A stretch of DNA of 64,000 nucleotides from Morinoia aosen (lineage: Eukaryota > Arthropoda > Malacostraca > Amphipoda > Talitridae), in contig CM059569.1 of NCBI GenBank assembly GCA_030386875.1, positions 48,027,842 to 48,091,841 on the forward strand, written 5' to 3'. The notes beneath the pieces were generated by a model. That model was given only the letters and a program-made list of their open reading frames with translations. It searched no databases and was not told where the DNA came from. The translations under genes were made by a program, and so were the position numbers. Positions 36,501 to 44,738 of this stretch are shown here, one piece after another; position 1 is the stretch's first letter, and the number at the start of each line of letters is the position of its first letter.

Positions 36501-38484
36501 GATACTAACGTTGACTGGAAAGTTCTAAAAATTTCATTCATCTGGAAAGTTTTTAAATTTGTGAATAGTAAGTTTTAGTTTTAGTAAGTTTAGTTTTTAG
36601 TTTTTAGTGTTTGGAACTTTGGATGTGAGGTTGAATGGGGAAGTTTTAGAGGAGGTAGAGCATTTTAGGTACCTCGGGTCGGATGTGACTGTTAAGGATA
36701 GTATGGAAGTAGAAGTGAAGCATCGAGTGAGTGAAGGTTGTAAGAAATTGGGTGCAATGAGGAAAGTTTTTGAATGCAGGAGTTTGAGTATGAATGCTAA
36801 GAGGGGACTGTATGAAAGTTTGATTGTGCCAGTTTTGTTGTATGGAGCAGAGTCCTGGGGGTTGAGAGCAGCTGAGAGGAGGAAGTTGGATGTGTTTGAG
36901 ATGAAGTGTTTGAGGAGCATGTATGGAGTAACTATAAGAGATAGGATCAGGAATGAGTTGGTTAGGGAGCAGACGGGTGTTATCAAAAAGTTGAGCAGGC
37001 GAGTGGATGAAAGAGTGCTTGGATGGTTTGGGCATGTAGAAAGAATGAATGTTGAGCGGCTGGTGAAAAAGATATATATGTCGGAGGTGAGTGGTCTTCG
37101 AGCGCGAGGTAGACCACGGATGAGTTGGATGGATGGGGTGCGACGTGCTTTGTATGAGAGGGGTCTGACTGTGGACGTGGCGAGAGGGATGACTGCGGAC
37201 AGAAGTGAGTGGGGGCAGTGTATAAGGAGGTAATTTTATTTTTGACGCGTTACTGGAAGCTGCCCGCGTGTGATGGGGTTGACCTGTCATGTGCGGGGGG
37301 GGGGCTGCACTCAATGAAGCGGTCGGGGTAAACCAGCTGTTGCTGTCGGGCCTGACTGTGGAAGGTGGTTGTGCTGGGCTGCTGCTGATCCTGGCAGTTC
37401 AGGTGCGGCCAGTGCTGCCTCTCTCGCCTCCTAGTGACTAAGTGTGGTGATTGTGGCCTGCTGTTGGCTACCCTCCCATGGGGAGGATAAGCCCGGTATA
37501 TGTAAGTTTTAGACATTTTACAAATAAAAATAAATGGTTATGTCATCAATCCTACCTAAATTTGTCAATTCTAATTCTCCTTATTGCTCCGTTCCTGTCT
37601 TTTGCAAATTTCCTGTCGTGCTGGAAAAAATGAGTCTTTTAAAGTTGATGTTCCTGAGATTCCTGAGATATAGTTTGGAGCACAGCTCCAGGCCACGATG
37701 AGTCGCCACCTCATCAACAAAGAGTTCCATCAACAGAGTTTTTTGAATTTTTTCATTGAGGAAATAGTTGATAGTTACATCAATACTTTCTGGTAGTAGC
37801 CAAAGTTTGTCCCAAAAATTTTGCAACACCTTATATTTGTACATAACACAACAGATATAACACTTACTAGCTACATGCAGGCACCACAGACACCAGGAGA
37901 GAATTCTACCCTTATAACTGTTCAAAGGTTTAGCCTCCCAAGCCACAACACAGGAGTGGCAAATAGAGGAAGGACAGAGGCACTATCAAATATGAAGTTT
38001 AGAGAACCAAGATCCTACATCCCAAGTGTGCTTAAGATACCCTCTGCAAAAAAATGGCTCATTAGCATGAAATTTCAAGAAACTAGATAACACATTGACT
38101 GTGATATGACACCCGGTGGGTTGTGCGTAAGTTTTCTTGCTGCAATATGACCCATTGGTTGCTTGAAAATGTTTCAACAATCTTTTAAAATTAATGGTAT
38201 TTAATGGACCAAGTTTATGTTTGGTATTTATAAAATTTCTAACAACTTTTGAATTTAAATTTGAGTTGAATGAACTTCAGTTTAACCCATCATAGTCAAT
38301 GTGTTAAAGTCAAAGAAAAAAATGATAGATTATGAAAACCCCAATTTAAATGCATCATGGGGTAGACGGTTTTAAAGCTAATAACCGTAGGAAAATATAG
38401 AAAATTTGAGTACATACCTTTCTGTAGTTTCTTGAAACCCTCTGATTCATCTTCAAGTTTCTTTTGCAGAGCTTCAGGACCCAT
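24472..38484 (-). CDS. PFDN6: Prefoldin subunit 6, four exons
   Basis: A beta-type subunit of the hexameric prefoldin co-chaperone, which captures nascent actin and tubulin and hands them to CCT/TRiC in the cytosol (known role). Exons on the minus strand are 38484-38418, 26437-26367, 25801-25677 and 24592-24472. The phases (1, 0, 2) agree and give 127 residues against 129 in human. N-terminal helix: QKKLEDESEGFKKLQK. The beta-hairpin core has SQLNENNLV and EENDVVFKLIGPALIRQELT. The C-terminal helix is KRIEYITNEIKRHDTALEKL onward, ending IKAAAKS. Both coiled-coil helices and the hairpins are intact. The first intron is 12 kb and full of transposons. It is convergent with UBXN7. Confidence 0.95.
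24593..25676 (-). other. PFDN6 intron 3 with a SINE copy
   Basis: The intron holds a SINE-like copy at about 24825-25185. Around it nothing is recognised. Confidence 0.6.
24825..25185 (-). mobile_element. SINE-like retroposon copy, - orientation
   Basis: On the minus strand it starts CCCCCTCAGGGGGATACAAC and ends with TTAGGGAGGCTTTAACTAAC and an AT-rich tail. It is collinear with the 27646-27989 copy (ggacagcagtgaaccgaaaa, tttagtatggaga on the + strand). Confidence 0.8.
25677..25801 (-). CDS. PFDN6: PFDN6 exon 3
   Basis: Acceptor gttttgcag, donor aat|gtaagt. Encodes EMDLLEENDVVFKLIGPALI and RQELTEAKSSVDKRIEYITN, the most conserved part of the subunit. Confidence 0.97.
25802..26366 (-). other. 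PFDN6 intron 2
   Basis: A 565-base AT-rich intron with gtaagt donor and gttttgcag acceptor. No other feature is recognised. Confidence 0.7.
26367..26437 (-). CDS. PFDN6: PFDN6 exon 2
   Basis: Acceptor accatgcag, donor gcc|gtaagt, 71 nt. Encodes ISKTNIRRSQLDSQLNENNL VKA, matching SGRQKLEAQLTENNIVKE in human. Confidence 0.95.
26438..27451. other. PFDN6 intron 1, unassigned part
   Basis: About 1 kb of AT-rich sequence with no recognisable repeat or coding segment. Confidence 0.5.
27634..28001. repeat. 12-bp target-site duplication of the nested SINE
   Basis: aatcaattaaca occurs at 27634-27645 and again at 27990-28001, exactly flanking the SINE body. Confidence 0.9.
27646..27989 (-). mobile_element. 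SINE-like retroposon, complete copy with target duplication
   Basis: A 344-bp body flanked by perfect 12-bp direct repeats. On the minus strand it begins CCCCTCAGGGGGATACAACT and ends with a run of TAATC pentamers. There is no ORF. A GGTTCACTGCTGTCC word resembles a pol III B box but lies unusually far from the 5' end. Other copies: 19080, 22816, 24825 and partial ones at about 8590 and 12085. Short length, simple-repeat tail and variable-length duplication fit a SINE. Confidence 0.85.
28631..29259. other. PFDN6 intron 1, unassigned part
   Basis: No feature is recognised in this stretch. Confidence 0.45.
29260..29720. repeat. CCTAA-type tandem array, about 25-bp unit
   Basis: Units of roughly taacatatcttaacctatcc plus taacc repeat about a dozen times between 29390 and 29700, with more degenerate copies on both sides. 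The CCTAA word matches the arthropod telomere repeat read on its C-rich strand, but the array is not a pure pentamer run. Confidence 0.85.
29718..30240 (-). pseudogene. Degenerate Gln/Glu/Arg-rich repeat-coding fragment
   Basis: The minus strand reads RDRQRQQVRRAAMNDV, NVNEEQQSWYLERQRN, then NMNEEQQLQDHEQQRNLSQQ and RRQSMDEEQLAQYRSVRET, about 22-24-residue repeats with stops between them. Such repeats precede the helicase-like region in many Helitron proteins, but no Rep or helicase motif is present here, so the Helitron link is a guess. It is not a working gene. Confidence 0.4.
30845..33846 (-). pseudogene. LINE-A ORF2 (endonuclease + reverse transcriptase), frameshifted
   Basis: The N-terminal segment (33846-32800) is an APE endonuclease: LCWNCRSL, FTESWLD, GTVYRPP, ICGDFNYD and SDLSDHFP are all present. 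A middle piece (32771-32529) and the RT segment (32566-30845) follow in other frames, so at least two frameshifts break the protein. RT motifs: ARVTPIFKSGEKTCVNNYRP, FLDFRKAFDCVDH, GVPQGSVLGPL and LFADDSTLSA, then a C-terminal region ending FKRHLESHFLSEY. Catalytic residues of both domains look intact, which suggests fairly recent decay. Confidence 0.9.
34028..34485 (-). repeat. Duplicated 5' monomer of LINE-A, period 271 bp
   Basis: The segment starting ggagttcagtatcac at 34028 recurs, diverged, from 34299 (ggagtttgatatcac). Both go on with cattggtgcaaacagattgc, gatacaatcagctaatatgg and tttacgcgtaataataactg. Confidence 0.85.
34661..35944. other. PFDN6 intron 1, unassigned AT-rich part
   Basis: No coding segment is recognised. 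Two regions (about 34740-34870 and 35390-35530) share loosely similar words (gaaatacgctttcaggtattcacagc and gaaataagctcttaggtattcacagc, cut here to their common parts caggtattcaca / taggtattcaca), suggesting an old repeat. Confidence 0.4.
35945..36450 (-). pseudogene. Decayed Tc1/mariner-related transposase, N-terminal half
   Basis: The minus strand reads LTNAEMVDMHFVCGSTDGNA, MYQEPYFNRQVP and FTALHQR, the DUF4817 helix-turn-helix start of the same transposase type as 27452-28630. It then reads EENMLEHFHKDH and HPYHFQKVQGLLPSDY with FMQWFLN, across frame changes. It ends near VFHEI, just before the first DDE aspartate region, where the other half begins. Confidence 0.8.
36560..37535 (+). mobile_element. 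LINE-C: 5'-truncated non-LTR retrotransposon
   Basis: Holds the C-terminal end of a reverse-transcriptase ORF (36607-37233, 208 residues, open): VEHFRYLGSDVTVKDSMEVE, LIVPVLLYGAESWGLR, RRKLDVFEMKCLRSMYG, VLGWFGHVERM and RGRPRMSWMDGVRRAL. This is the post-RT region of a LINE. A GC-rich 3' UTR follows, ending with gatgggaggataagcccgg-like sequence and an A-rich tail (aaataaaaataaat, about 37523). The RT core and endonuclease are missing, as in 5'-truncated insertions. It lies between two parts of the mariner-related remnant. Confidence 0.85.
37600..37840 (-). mobile_element. 5' end of a Tc1/mariner-related element
   Basis: The minus strand starts at about 37838 with aaGGTGTTGCAAAATTTTTG and shares GACAAACTTTGGCTAC and AAACTCTGTTGATGGAA-type words with the other end at 27452 (+ strand: gggtgttgcaaaattgttgg). 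This fits a terminal inverted repeat plus subterminal sequence. Confidence 0.55.
37841..38417. other. PFDN6 intron 1, promoter-proximal part
   Basis: No feature is recognised. The intron's gtatgt donor is at 38417-38412. Confidence 0.5.
38418..38484 (-). CDS. PFDN6: PFDN6 exon 1
   Basis: ATG at 38484-38482, donor aag|gtatgt. Encodes MGPEALQKKLEDESEGFKKL QK plus one base. The short N-terminus before QKKL agrees with the family. Confidence 0.93.
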
Positions 38485-39510
38485 TTTTAATTAGGAAAAT
38501 TTTAAATATCTGAAAATCACAGAAGAATGTATGTGTACATTGAATATAGTACAGAAAGTTGAGAAGCAAAATAAAATTCACTCACGTGATAAAATGAGCG
38601 AGTCAATATTTTCAATTTACAGTTTTAAAATCATATTATTGGCCAAATGTGCACAATCATTGAAGTTGAAAAAATTTGATTATCTCAAATGAGAATACCA
38701 CTTTTAAATACACAGTAGAGGACAAACTCACTCTTGTATCCAACTACCATGCTTTAGAACACTATTTCTCAAAAATATAAGGCGTCCCATGAAAAACAGA
38801 ACATGAAATAAAGATAATATAATTTAAAAACTATTTGCTCCATTTCTATCCTGTTTCAAACAAATTCTTTGTTGAATACTTGTCAACAAATGCTACATGT
38901 TTTTGTTGCGATATGAGAAAAGGGTGTGGTTTAGGACCCCCTTCCCAGACGCTCGAGGGAATTTCAACCCCTGCACAATTTTCGAGTATTATACTTTCAT
39001 GCTTGCATACACCTGCATACCAGACATGGAGAATAAAAGAATTTGAAAAATTAACATGGGTATATTTTTAAGAAGAACACGTGGAATTTTGGCACAGGGA
39101 ATATTTTAACGAAATAATAAAAATGCACACCAGTGCACTAATGTAAGATGCTTATGATTTAACGTCATGACAGTTTTATCCGGCACAATGAGATAGCTAA
39201 ATCTTGGCTGCATAGAATTTCTTGACAACTATCAAACATTGAATTTCACACTATAACAAGAGAATTAGAAACATGAAATGAATATCCTGGCCAGCGCACA
39301 CATGAAATAAAAGGGATATGCCAAAACAGGAAGAACCTTGACTTACAAGCAAGGTGTCGTAACACAGAACGCTTTGCATTATGCACAATACAAAATTAGA
39401 ACCTCATCTTAGAAAACACATCACACTAATTACATTGGACTGCGCGGCAATCTGAAAGCCCCGTTCAGTGTGCTATTTTGCTTTCCAATTTTTCACTTTA
39501 AATCAATGTT
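38485..39510. other. 5' flank of PFDN6
   Basis: AT-rich, with no clear TATA or CpG-rich promoter. A distant untranslated exon is possible. No repeat is recognised. Confidence 0.4.
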
Positions 39511-39978
39511 TCATCGATCTCTATAAGACGAAATTTCAACTTTTCTGTGATGCGCGATCGCTGAGTGTTCGGTGCCGACTTCTTCCAATTTCTCAACAGA
39601 ATTCTCAACAGAGTTCTTAGAGTTCCATCGCGGCGTCGGTGATACTCCTGCTCCGTCAGGCAGGCGCTGCTGCCCTCCATTTTCCGCACATCCATGCTTT
39701 GCACGTCTGAGTTTTGGCTGCGTTGAAGGGCTGGATAACTGTAGATCTTTTCTTGTTTCCTTCCGCATTGTTGGTGAATGCGTGACTCCACATTTTAATG
39801 CTGTGGTTGTTTGTGAGCTTAAAATTGGTGTAGAGATTCTCCATAGGCATTTCTCTTCACGTTGAATTGTTGATGTGCTCAGGCCGTAATTCTTCGCGCG
39901 AGTCGCTGTTGCAAAATTGGTGCTTCGACGATTTATGATGGACGAGGTTGCCTTTCTTGAAAATTTCGATGTGCTCAT
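39511..39978 (-). CDS. Unrecognised basic ORF with promoter-like upstream region
   Basis: From ATG 39978 the frame runs 155 codons to 39511; without an ATG the same frame opens from 40242. The protein starts MSTSKFSRKATSSIINRRST, is rich in Ser, Thr, Arg and Lys, and has a short NSVENSVEK repeat. No domain is recognised. What favours a gene is higher GC than the surroundings and CCAAT and TATA-like words at a plausible distance upstream. What speaks against it is that the overlapping frames are also open for 60-100 codons. It could equally be an untranslated exon. Confidence 0.3.
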   Translation of the reverse strand: MSTSKFSRKATSSIINRRSTNFATATRAKNYGLSTSTIQREEKCLWRISTPILSSQTTTALKCGVTHSPTMRKETRKDLQLSSPSTQPKLRRAKHGCAENGGQQRLPDGAGVSPTPRWNSKNSVENSVEKLEEVGTEHSAIAHHRKVEISSYRDR

Positions 39979-40099
39979 ATATTTGATTTGCTGAGTATGT
40001 TGAAGGCACACCAGCAGTGCGCCGGCGTGCCCCTCAGATGCGTGCACCTCTTCCGCACTCGCCTCCACCAAAAGAACCCTCCTTATCCTCGTCTCACTC

Positions 40100-40280
40100 C
40101 TTTTATGTGTGTCGCCTCTTTCTTTCTCGAAGGATCTGGATTCTTCCAAGCTACAGAGAAAGTCACTCGATTTTCTCAATTTTGATTCGTTGGAAACTTG
40201 CCGGTCCTGAAGTTTTGCCGATGATTGGTTCGTGCTCGACACACCTCCACGTGTGATGTCTTTGCGAGCTCATGATTGGC
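40100..40280 (-). promoter_or_regulatory. Promoter-like region: two CCAAT boxes and TATA-like element
   Basis: On the minus strand CCAATCAT occurs at 40279-40272 and 40228-40221, and ACATAAAAGG near 40108-40099, in a CpG-containing stretch. The order (CCAAT, CCAAT, TATA, then ATG at 39978) fits a promoter firing leftward. Confidence 0.35.
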
Positions 40281-40659
40281 CCGTGTGTTGAGCCCTCTCT
40301 TGATCCCTCACCCCTTTGAAGCTCCCCCTCGCACTCGCGGCGCTGTCTCCCATTCTCACGCCTATATCGGCGCCGGCTTAATGGTCTGACATTCCAACAG
40401 AATGTTATATACGCAACATGTCTTAAATATGTTGTAGATTTACGGGATTTAGCCAAAAAAAGTATCACGTAAAAATAAAAATATCATCCAATATGAACCT
40501 AGCTTTACGTGATATAGCCAAAAAACATATCATGTGATATAAACATCCATATTTCATAACATTTTGATGAAATATCTTGAAAAATGTTCACCAGTAGTTC
40601 CTCTCTTGAAGATTACCAGAATCAGGATTGTGTAAAAAATTGAATAATAAAATGAACCT
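40281..40659. other. Unassigned stretch
   Basis: The left part is GC-rich (cgcggcgctg, cggcgccggc); the right part is AT-rich with two similar words (gggatttagccaaaaaa and gtgatatagccaaaaaa). Nothing else is recognised. Confidence 0.35.
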
Positions 40660-41060
40660 GCCCCATTTCAACTTTATTGAAAGTAAATAATTCCATTTTA
40701 AATATTGCGTGCACATTTCAAACTCCAATTTATTCAACATGTCATCCATTTTTGTCAATGGACTTTTTACCTCTTGATAGCATCAAAGAAACAACTCATT
40801 TGATTAACTGTTGATAGTTTTTTAGCACATTAAATTTGTTAGAAAGTATCTCTTTCAATTCTTCAGTTTTGATGAGAACTAGAATATTCTTTTGTCTTAC
40901 AGTGTCCCCATAGAAAATAATTACATGATGTTAGACCTGGGGATCTTGGAGGCAACACAATTTTTGGATTTACTGTAATTCAACTACATGCTTAAATTCA
41001 GTGAATAAATGATACTGCTGCTTTTTCTAAAACTAAATTCAAATTGTGGTATGTACATTT
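40660..41060 (-). pseudogene. Second decayed mariner-related transposase fragment
   Basis: The minus strand reads LPPRSPGLTSCNYFLWGHC, the same RSP-x-LT-x-x-x-FLWG hallmark as in 27452-28630, followed by heavily broken sequence. A separate, older copy of that transposon type. Confidence 0.65.
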
Positions 41061-41798
41061 AAATGTTTGACTTTCCTGCACAAAGGTGTTTCTGACAACC
41101 TTTAGTAGAGATATTTGTTCAACAAAAATATAGTCAAATCAGCATTAATATGCAGTAAACAGTTTTTTGCACATAGTTTTCATTTATGGTTCCTTTTTTG
41201 TCAGACACTTAGTCTATTACAATGCAAATTTTTATGTGCATGCACAAAAAAAGTCTATTGAGCAAAATTTTTTTAGCACATATGTCCTTTTCTAACTGAT
41301 AGACAAAAGAAAGAAAGAAGAAAGAAAGAAAAAACTTTATTTCCAATAGAGATTGTACAATATTACAATCATTGGTTTTTAAATATCTTAAAATTAATAC
41401 ACTTAGATGATACACACACACACGAGTATTGAAAAAACTCGTGTCGCTAGTCGAAAAGATATGATTGAGGGCAATGTACTCCTAATCTTGCTTAATCTAC
41501 ATTTGACAATACATGTAATGATAATTATAAGAGATAACGCAAATTCATGGACGATGCATTTTCATTGTGGGGTGAAAACACTTCTGACAGTTTACATGTA
41601 CATGACATAAAACTTCGCAATTATTGATGCCAGGAAATAATATATGAATCGCTTGTTTCGGCAAATGTTCAAAAGTGTCATTTTAAGGAAGCATGAAAAA
41701 AATATATAAATACAAATCCATATACATATATATACGTACATATATATATACTTACATACACACACACATACAGATATATATATATATATATATATATA
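41061..41798. repeat. Unassigned stretch with simple-sequence tracts
   Basis: Contains an (AAAG)n-like run at about 41303-41335, ACACAC at 41412, and long mixed TA/CA tracts at about 41715-41800. A segment at about 41336-41425 resembles one at 43150-43270 (tttccaata, cattggtttttaaa, ttaa.attaat), suggesting an old shared repeat. Confidence 0.6.
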
Positions 41799-42378
41799 TG
41801 TACGCATAAGCATGAGGACCAAGAAGATTATAAGTTTTGTATTTCTAATTCAACAATTTTAACATAACAGTCGTTAGTTAATAAGTATTTTATTCAAATA
41901 TAAATGGATGATCGCACAACAAATGTATAGTTTGTACATGAATGCTTTACAATAATAAAGAGATGACGAGTTAGGTAATGTAACAAGTTGAGAGTGAACA
42001 GAAAATGACCATTATCTCTGGTAAAATGCTAGTTGTCAGTCTAGTACACACATATGTGCACACATACATGTGAATATATACACATATATGTACACATAAG
42101 CATGAGGACCAAGGAGATTATAAGTTTTGTATTTCTGATTCAACAATTTTAACATACCGGTCATTAGTTAATAAGCATTTTATTTAAATATAATGGATGA
42201 TCGCAGAACAAATGTATAGTTTGTACATGAATGCTTTACAATAATAAAGAGGTGACGAGTTAGGTAATGTTACAAGTTGAGAGTGCACAGAAAAAAGACC
42301 ATTTTCTCTAGTAAAATGCTAGTTGTCAGTTTAGTACACACATGTGCACGCATACATGTAGATATATACACATACGCA
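41799..42378. repeat. Tandem duplication, period 290 bp
   Basis: The segment from 41799 (tgtacgcataagcatgagga) recurs from 42089 (tgtacacataagcatgagga) almost unchanged, including ttaggtaatgt and aaaatgctagttgtcagt, and ends in similar CA/TA-rich sequence. Confidence 0.92.
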
Positions 42379-43480
42379 TGCACAAACATACCCACGCACA
42401 TACTTACACCAAACTCGTAAGCATACACAAATGCATTTCTATGCATCGAGGCAATACATACGCATTCTACAGAGTGTCATACGCATAGCGTGCACACGTA
42501 CACATATATACAAGTAAGCATGTGCGCAAATATCAGCATAAACTAGCCAAAATTATAATTCTCAAGTCCTTTTGGAGCAGAGCTCAAAATATTTCCATTA
42601 GATGTTTATAACTAGGCTTCAATTTCAGTGTACTGGCTTGAAGAAAATTGGAAGCATGGCTCTTTAGCAGGAATGAAGAATTTTTTAAAGTTATTAAATT
42701 AGCCAAAAGAAATCTAAATTAAATATAGCTTCTCTACCATTCTCATAAAAATTTCACACAGCACACAATTTATGTGTTATGACTATAAGTTTTAAAGATG
42801 AGATATTAACAATAACTTTAAGATAAAAAAAATGTTGTCACTATGTCAAATATTCCTGTATAAGTTCAACTTCATCACTGTTGATTGAAATATTCGTTCA
42901 TACACATTGTGAGATAATCAGCATGCACAAGCAATAGAAAAGGGCTCTTGTTACAAGTACCTACTCATTAATCCTAGAAATTCTTCAGTACAAGCTCACA
43001 GTGTACATTTTGCAATACCCGAGCCAATGCATGGAAACATTTTTTCAAGAACTCATCATAATAATTATTGACCATCATGTATTGATTAGCTACTGACAAA
43101 GTTCAACTTCTTTAACACATCCCCCCTGCAAATTGGGCCATATAAGAAAAAAAGAAATTTTTTTTTCATTTCCAATAAGGTACAAACATGAAATGTCAAT
43201 ACATTGGTTTTTAAAACACCTTAACATTAATCATCCTAAATTGATAATAACACATTGGTATCGAAGTACCCGTGTAAACGTGGAAAATAAAATCATTAAC
43301 AGAAAAGCGCAACAAAAATGAGTTCCTTCCTTGCCTGATCTGATTTTGATGGTGCATTCAAACATAAATAACCAAGAGAACATAACCCTCACAACATTCA
43401 TTTGAAAAACACTATCATTAGTGCACACATGTATTGAAATAAAAGCAAAAAAACGTATTCAAATACCTTAACATAGAGAC
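42379..43480. other. Unassigned stretch
   Basis: CA-rich sequence to about 42530, then AT-rich. No gene or repeat is recognised beyond the shared segment near 43150-43270. Confidence 0.4.
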
Positions 43481-43577
43481 CCTTAATTGCTATTCATAGA
43501 TGGTTATGGTAATATCCATATTAAGTGTTAAAACAAATGGTTTACATCCTTAATTGCTATTCATACGTGGTTATCCT
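43481..43577. repeat. 67-bp tandem repeat, left part
   Basis: Units start at 43481 and 43548 (ccttaattgctattcata). The second unit is interrupted by the LTR element and goes on at 50865 (taatacccatgttaagtgtt). Confidence 0.8.
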
Positions 43578-44092
43578 TGTAACGACCACGAGCCTGAAAA
43601 CGTTTAGTTACTGGGAACCGACCTGTCAGGATGCCGGCCAGACGGGGAATAGCTACTCAGGCTTAAATAGCTAAGGCCAGATACGAGGTCAAAGTACGGC
43701 ACGGACAAATACTAAGAGCGTTTATTTACAAGGGAACTAAGATAGTTTAACAGAACGGAATCGGGGCGTGTCTTGCGGTAGCCGCCTCTCTCACACGAGA
43801 TCGTAATTCTACCGCTGACTTAACACCCCGGCAGAACACCCAAGTTCCAACAGATAAAAGAGGCATAGGATTCGGGCAAGCACGACCAAGGTCACTTACG
43901 AACATCAGGCAACCAGCTTTATTGGCCTGCTCGTAGACAAGTGCACCCTATGACGGTCCTGACGCAACTGACTAGCTACAATCGAGCAGCCGCCCACTTT
44001 AGCTGCAGCCAAGCAGCAACTGGACGGAGCTCTATGTACACGCCAGCGGTACAGTTGACGTACACAATACGTAGTGAAGTCTCTTCACTACA
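43578..44092 (-). repeat. 3' LTR of the Gypsy element
   Basis: 515 bp, TG...CA ends, nearly identical to 50349-50864. A purine-rich tract (AAGAGGGA on the minus strand, about 44097-44104) precedes it in the element's direction. Confidence 0.93.
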
Positions 44093-44738
44093 CTACATCC
44101 CTCTTAATTTAGTAAGAACTCATCGCTCCAACTAAAGCCTCTAATATCCTCAATTTACCGCACAAGATTAAAAAGTTATACATTAAGGAAAACATGCATC
44201 TAGCACGTGACAACTGGACAACTACTAAAAGGTTTACTATGCACATCATTGTTCTAAAATTGATAACACTATCCGGTTCTTCTGTCTTCCAAGTTCCCGC
44301 CAGTCTCGCAGGTGACGACGAAACGTCCGGCTGCAGATTTGCCGCGTGCCTGCCAACACGACTGCAGATTGCACATCGGCGACTGCTCCTCCATACTGCA
44401 ACCGGCGCTGAGCAGGCTTCACTTTAGCAGCCAAACATGCGGCAGAAGTCCACCTCCCATGGCGTGCTCAGCTCGCAACAGAGACCACGATCTCTGAAGA
44501 GTATGCGCCTCCGCCCGTCACATCCGACCCGGACATCCAAAGGGCTTCACACCAGTCGGGTTGCGATGGCAGGCAACCATCAGCACCGGCCGCGCCTCAG
44601 AAGACATCTGCAGGGGCGGGACGCGAACAGGCAGCCCAGGTCGGACCCTCGCACCCCGTGCTACGGTGGCCCATCGCCTGCAGCAACAGATCCCCGGGCC
44701 TGAAACAAAAACAATTCGCGCAGTATCGAAGTAGACAC

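Noticed and set aside
36646-37314. 222-codon minus-strand ORF
   Set aside because: Antisense to the LINE-C reverse-transcriptase tail on the + strand, which has clear family motifs.
44093-44738. Envelope gene downstream of the Gypsy pol
   Set aside because: Only short ORFs lie between pol and the 3' LTR; no signal peptide or transmembrane segment is seen.
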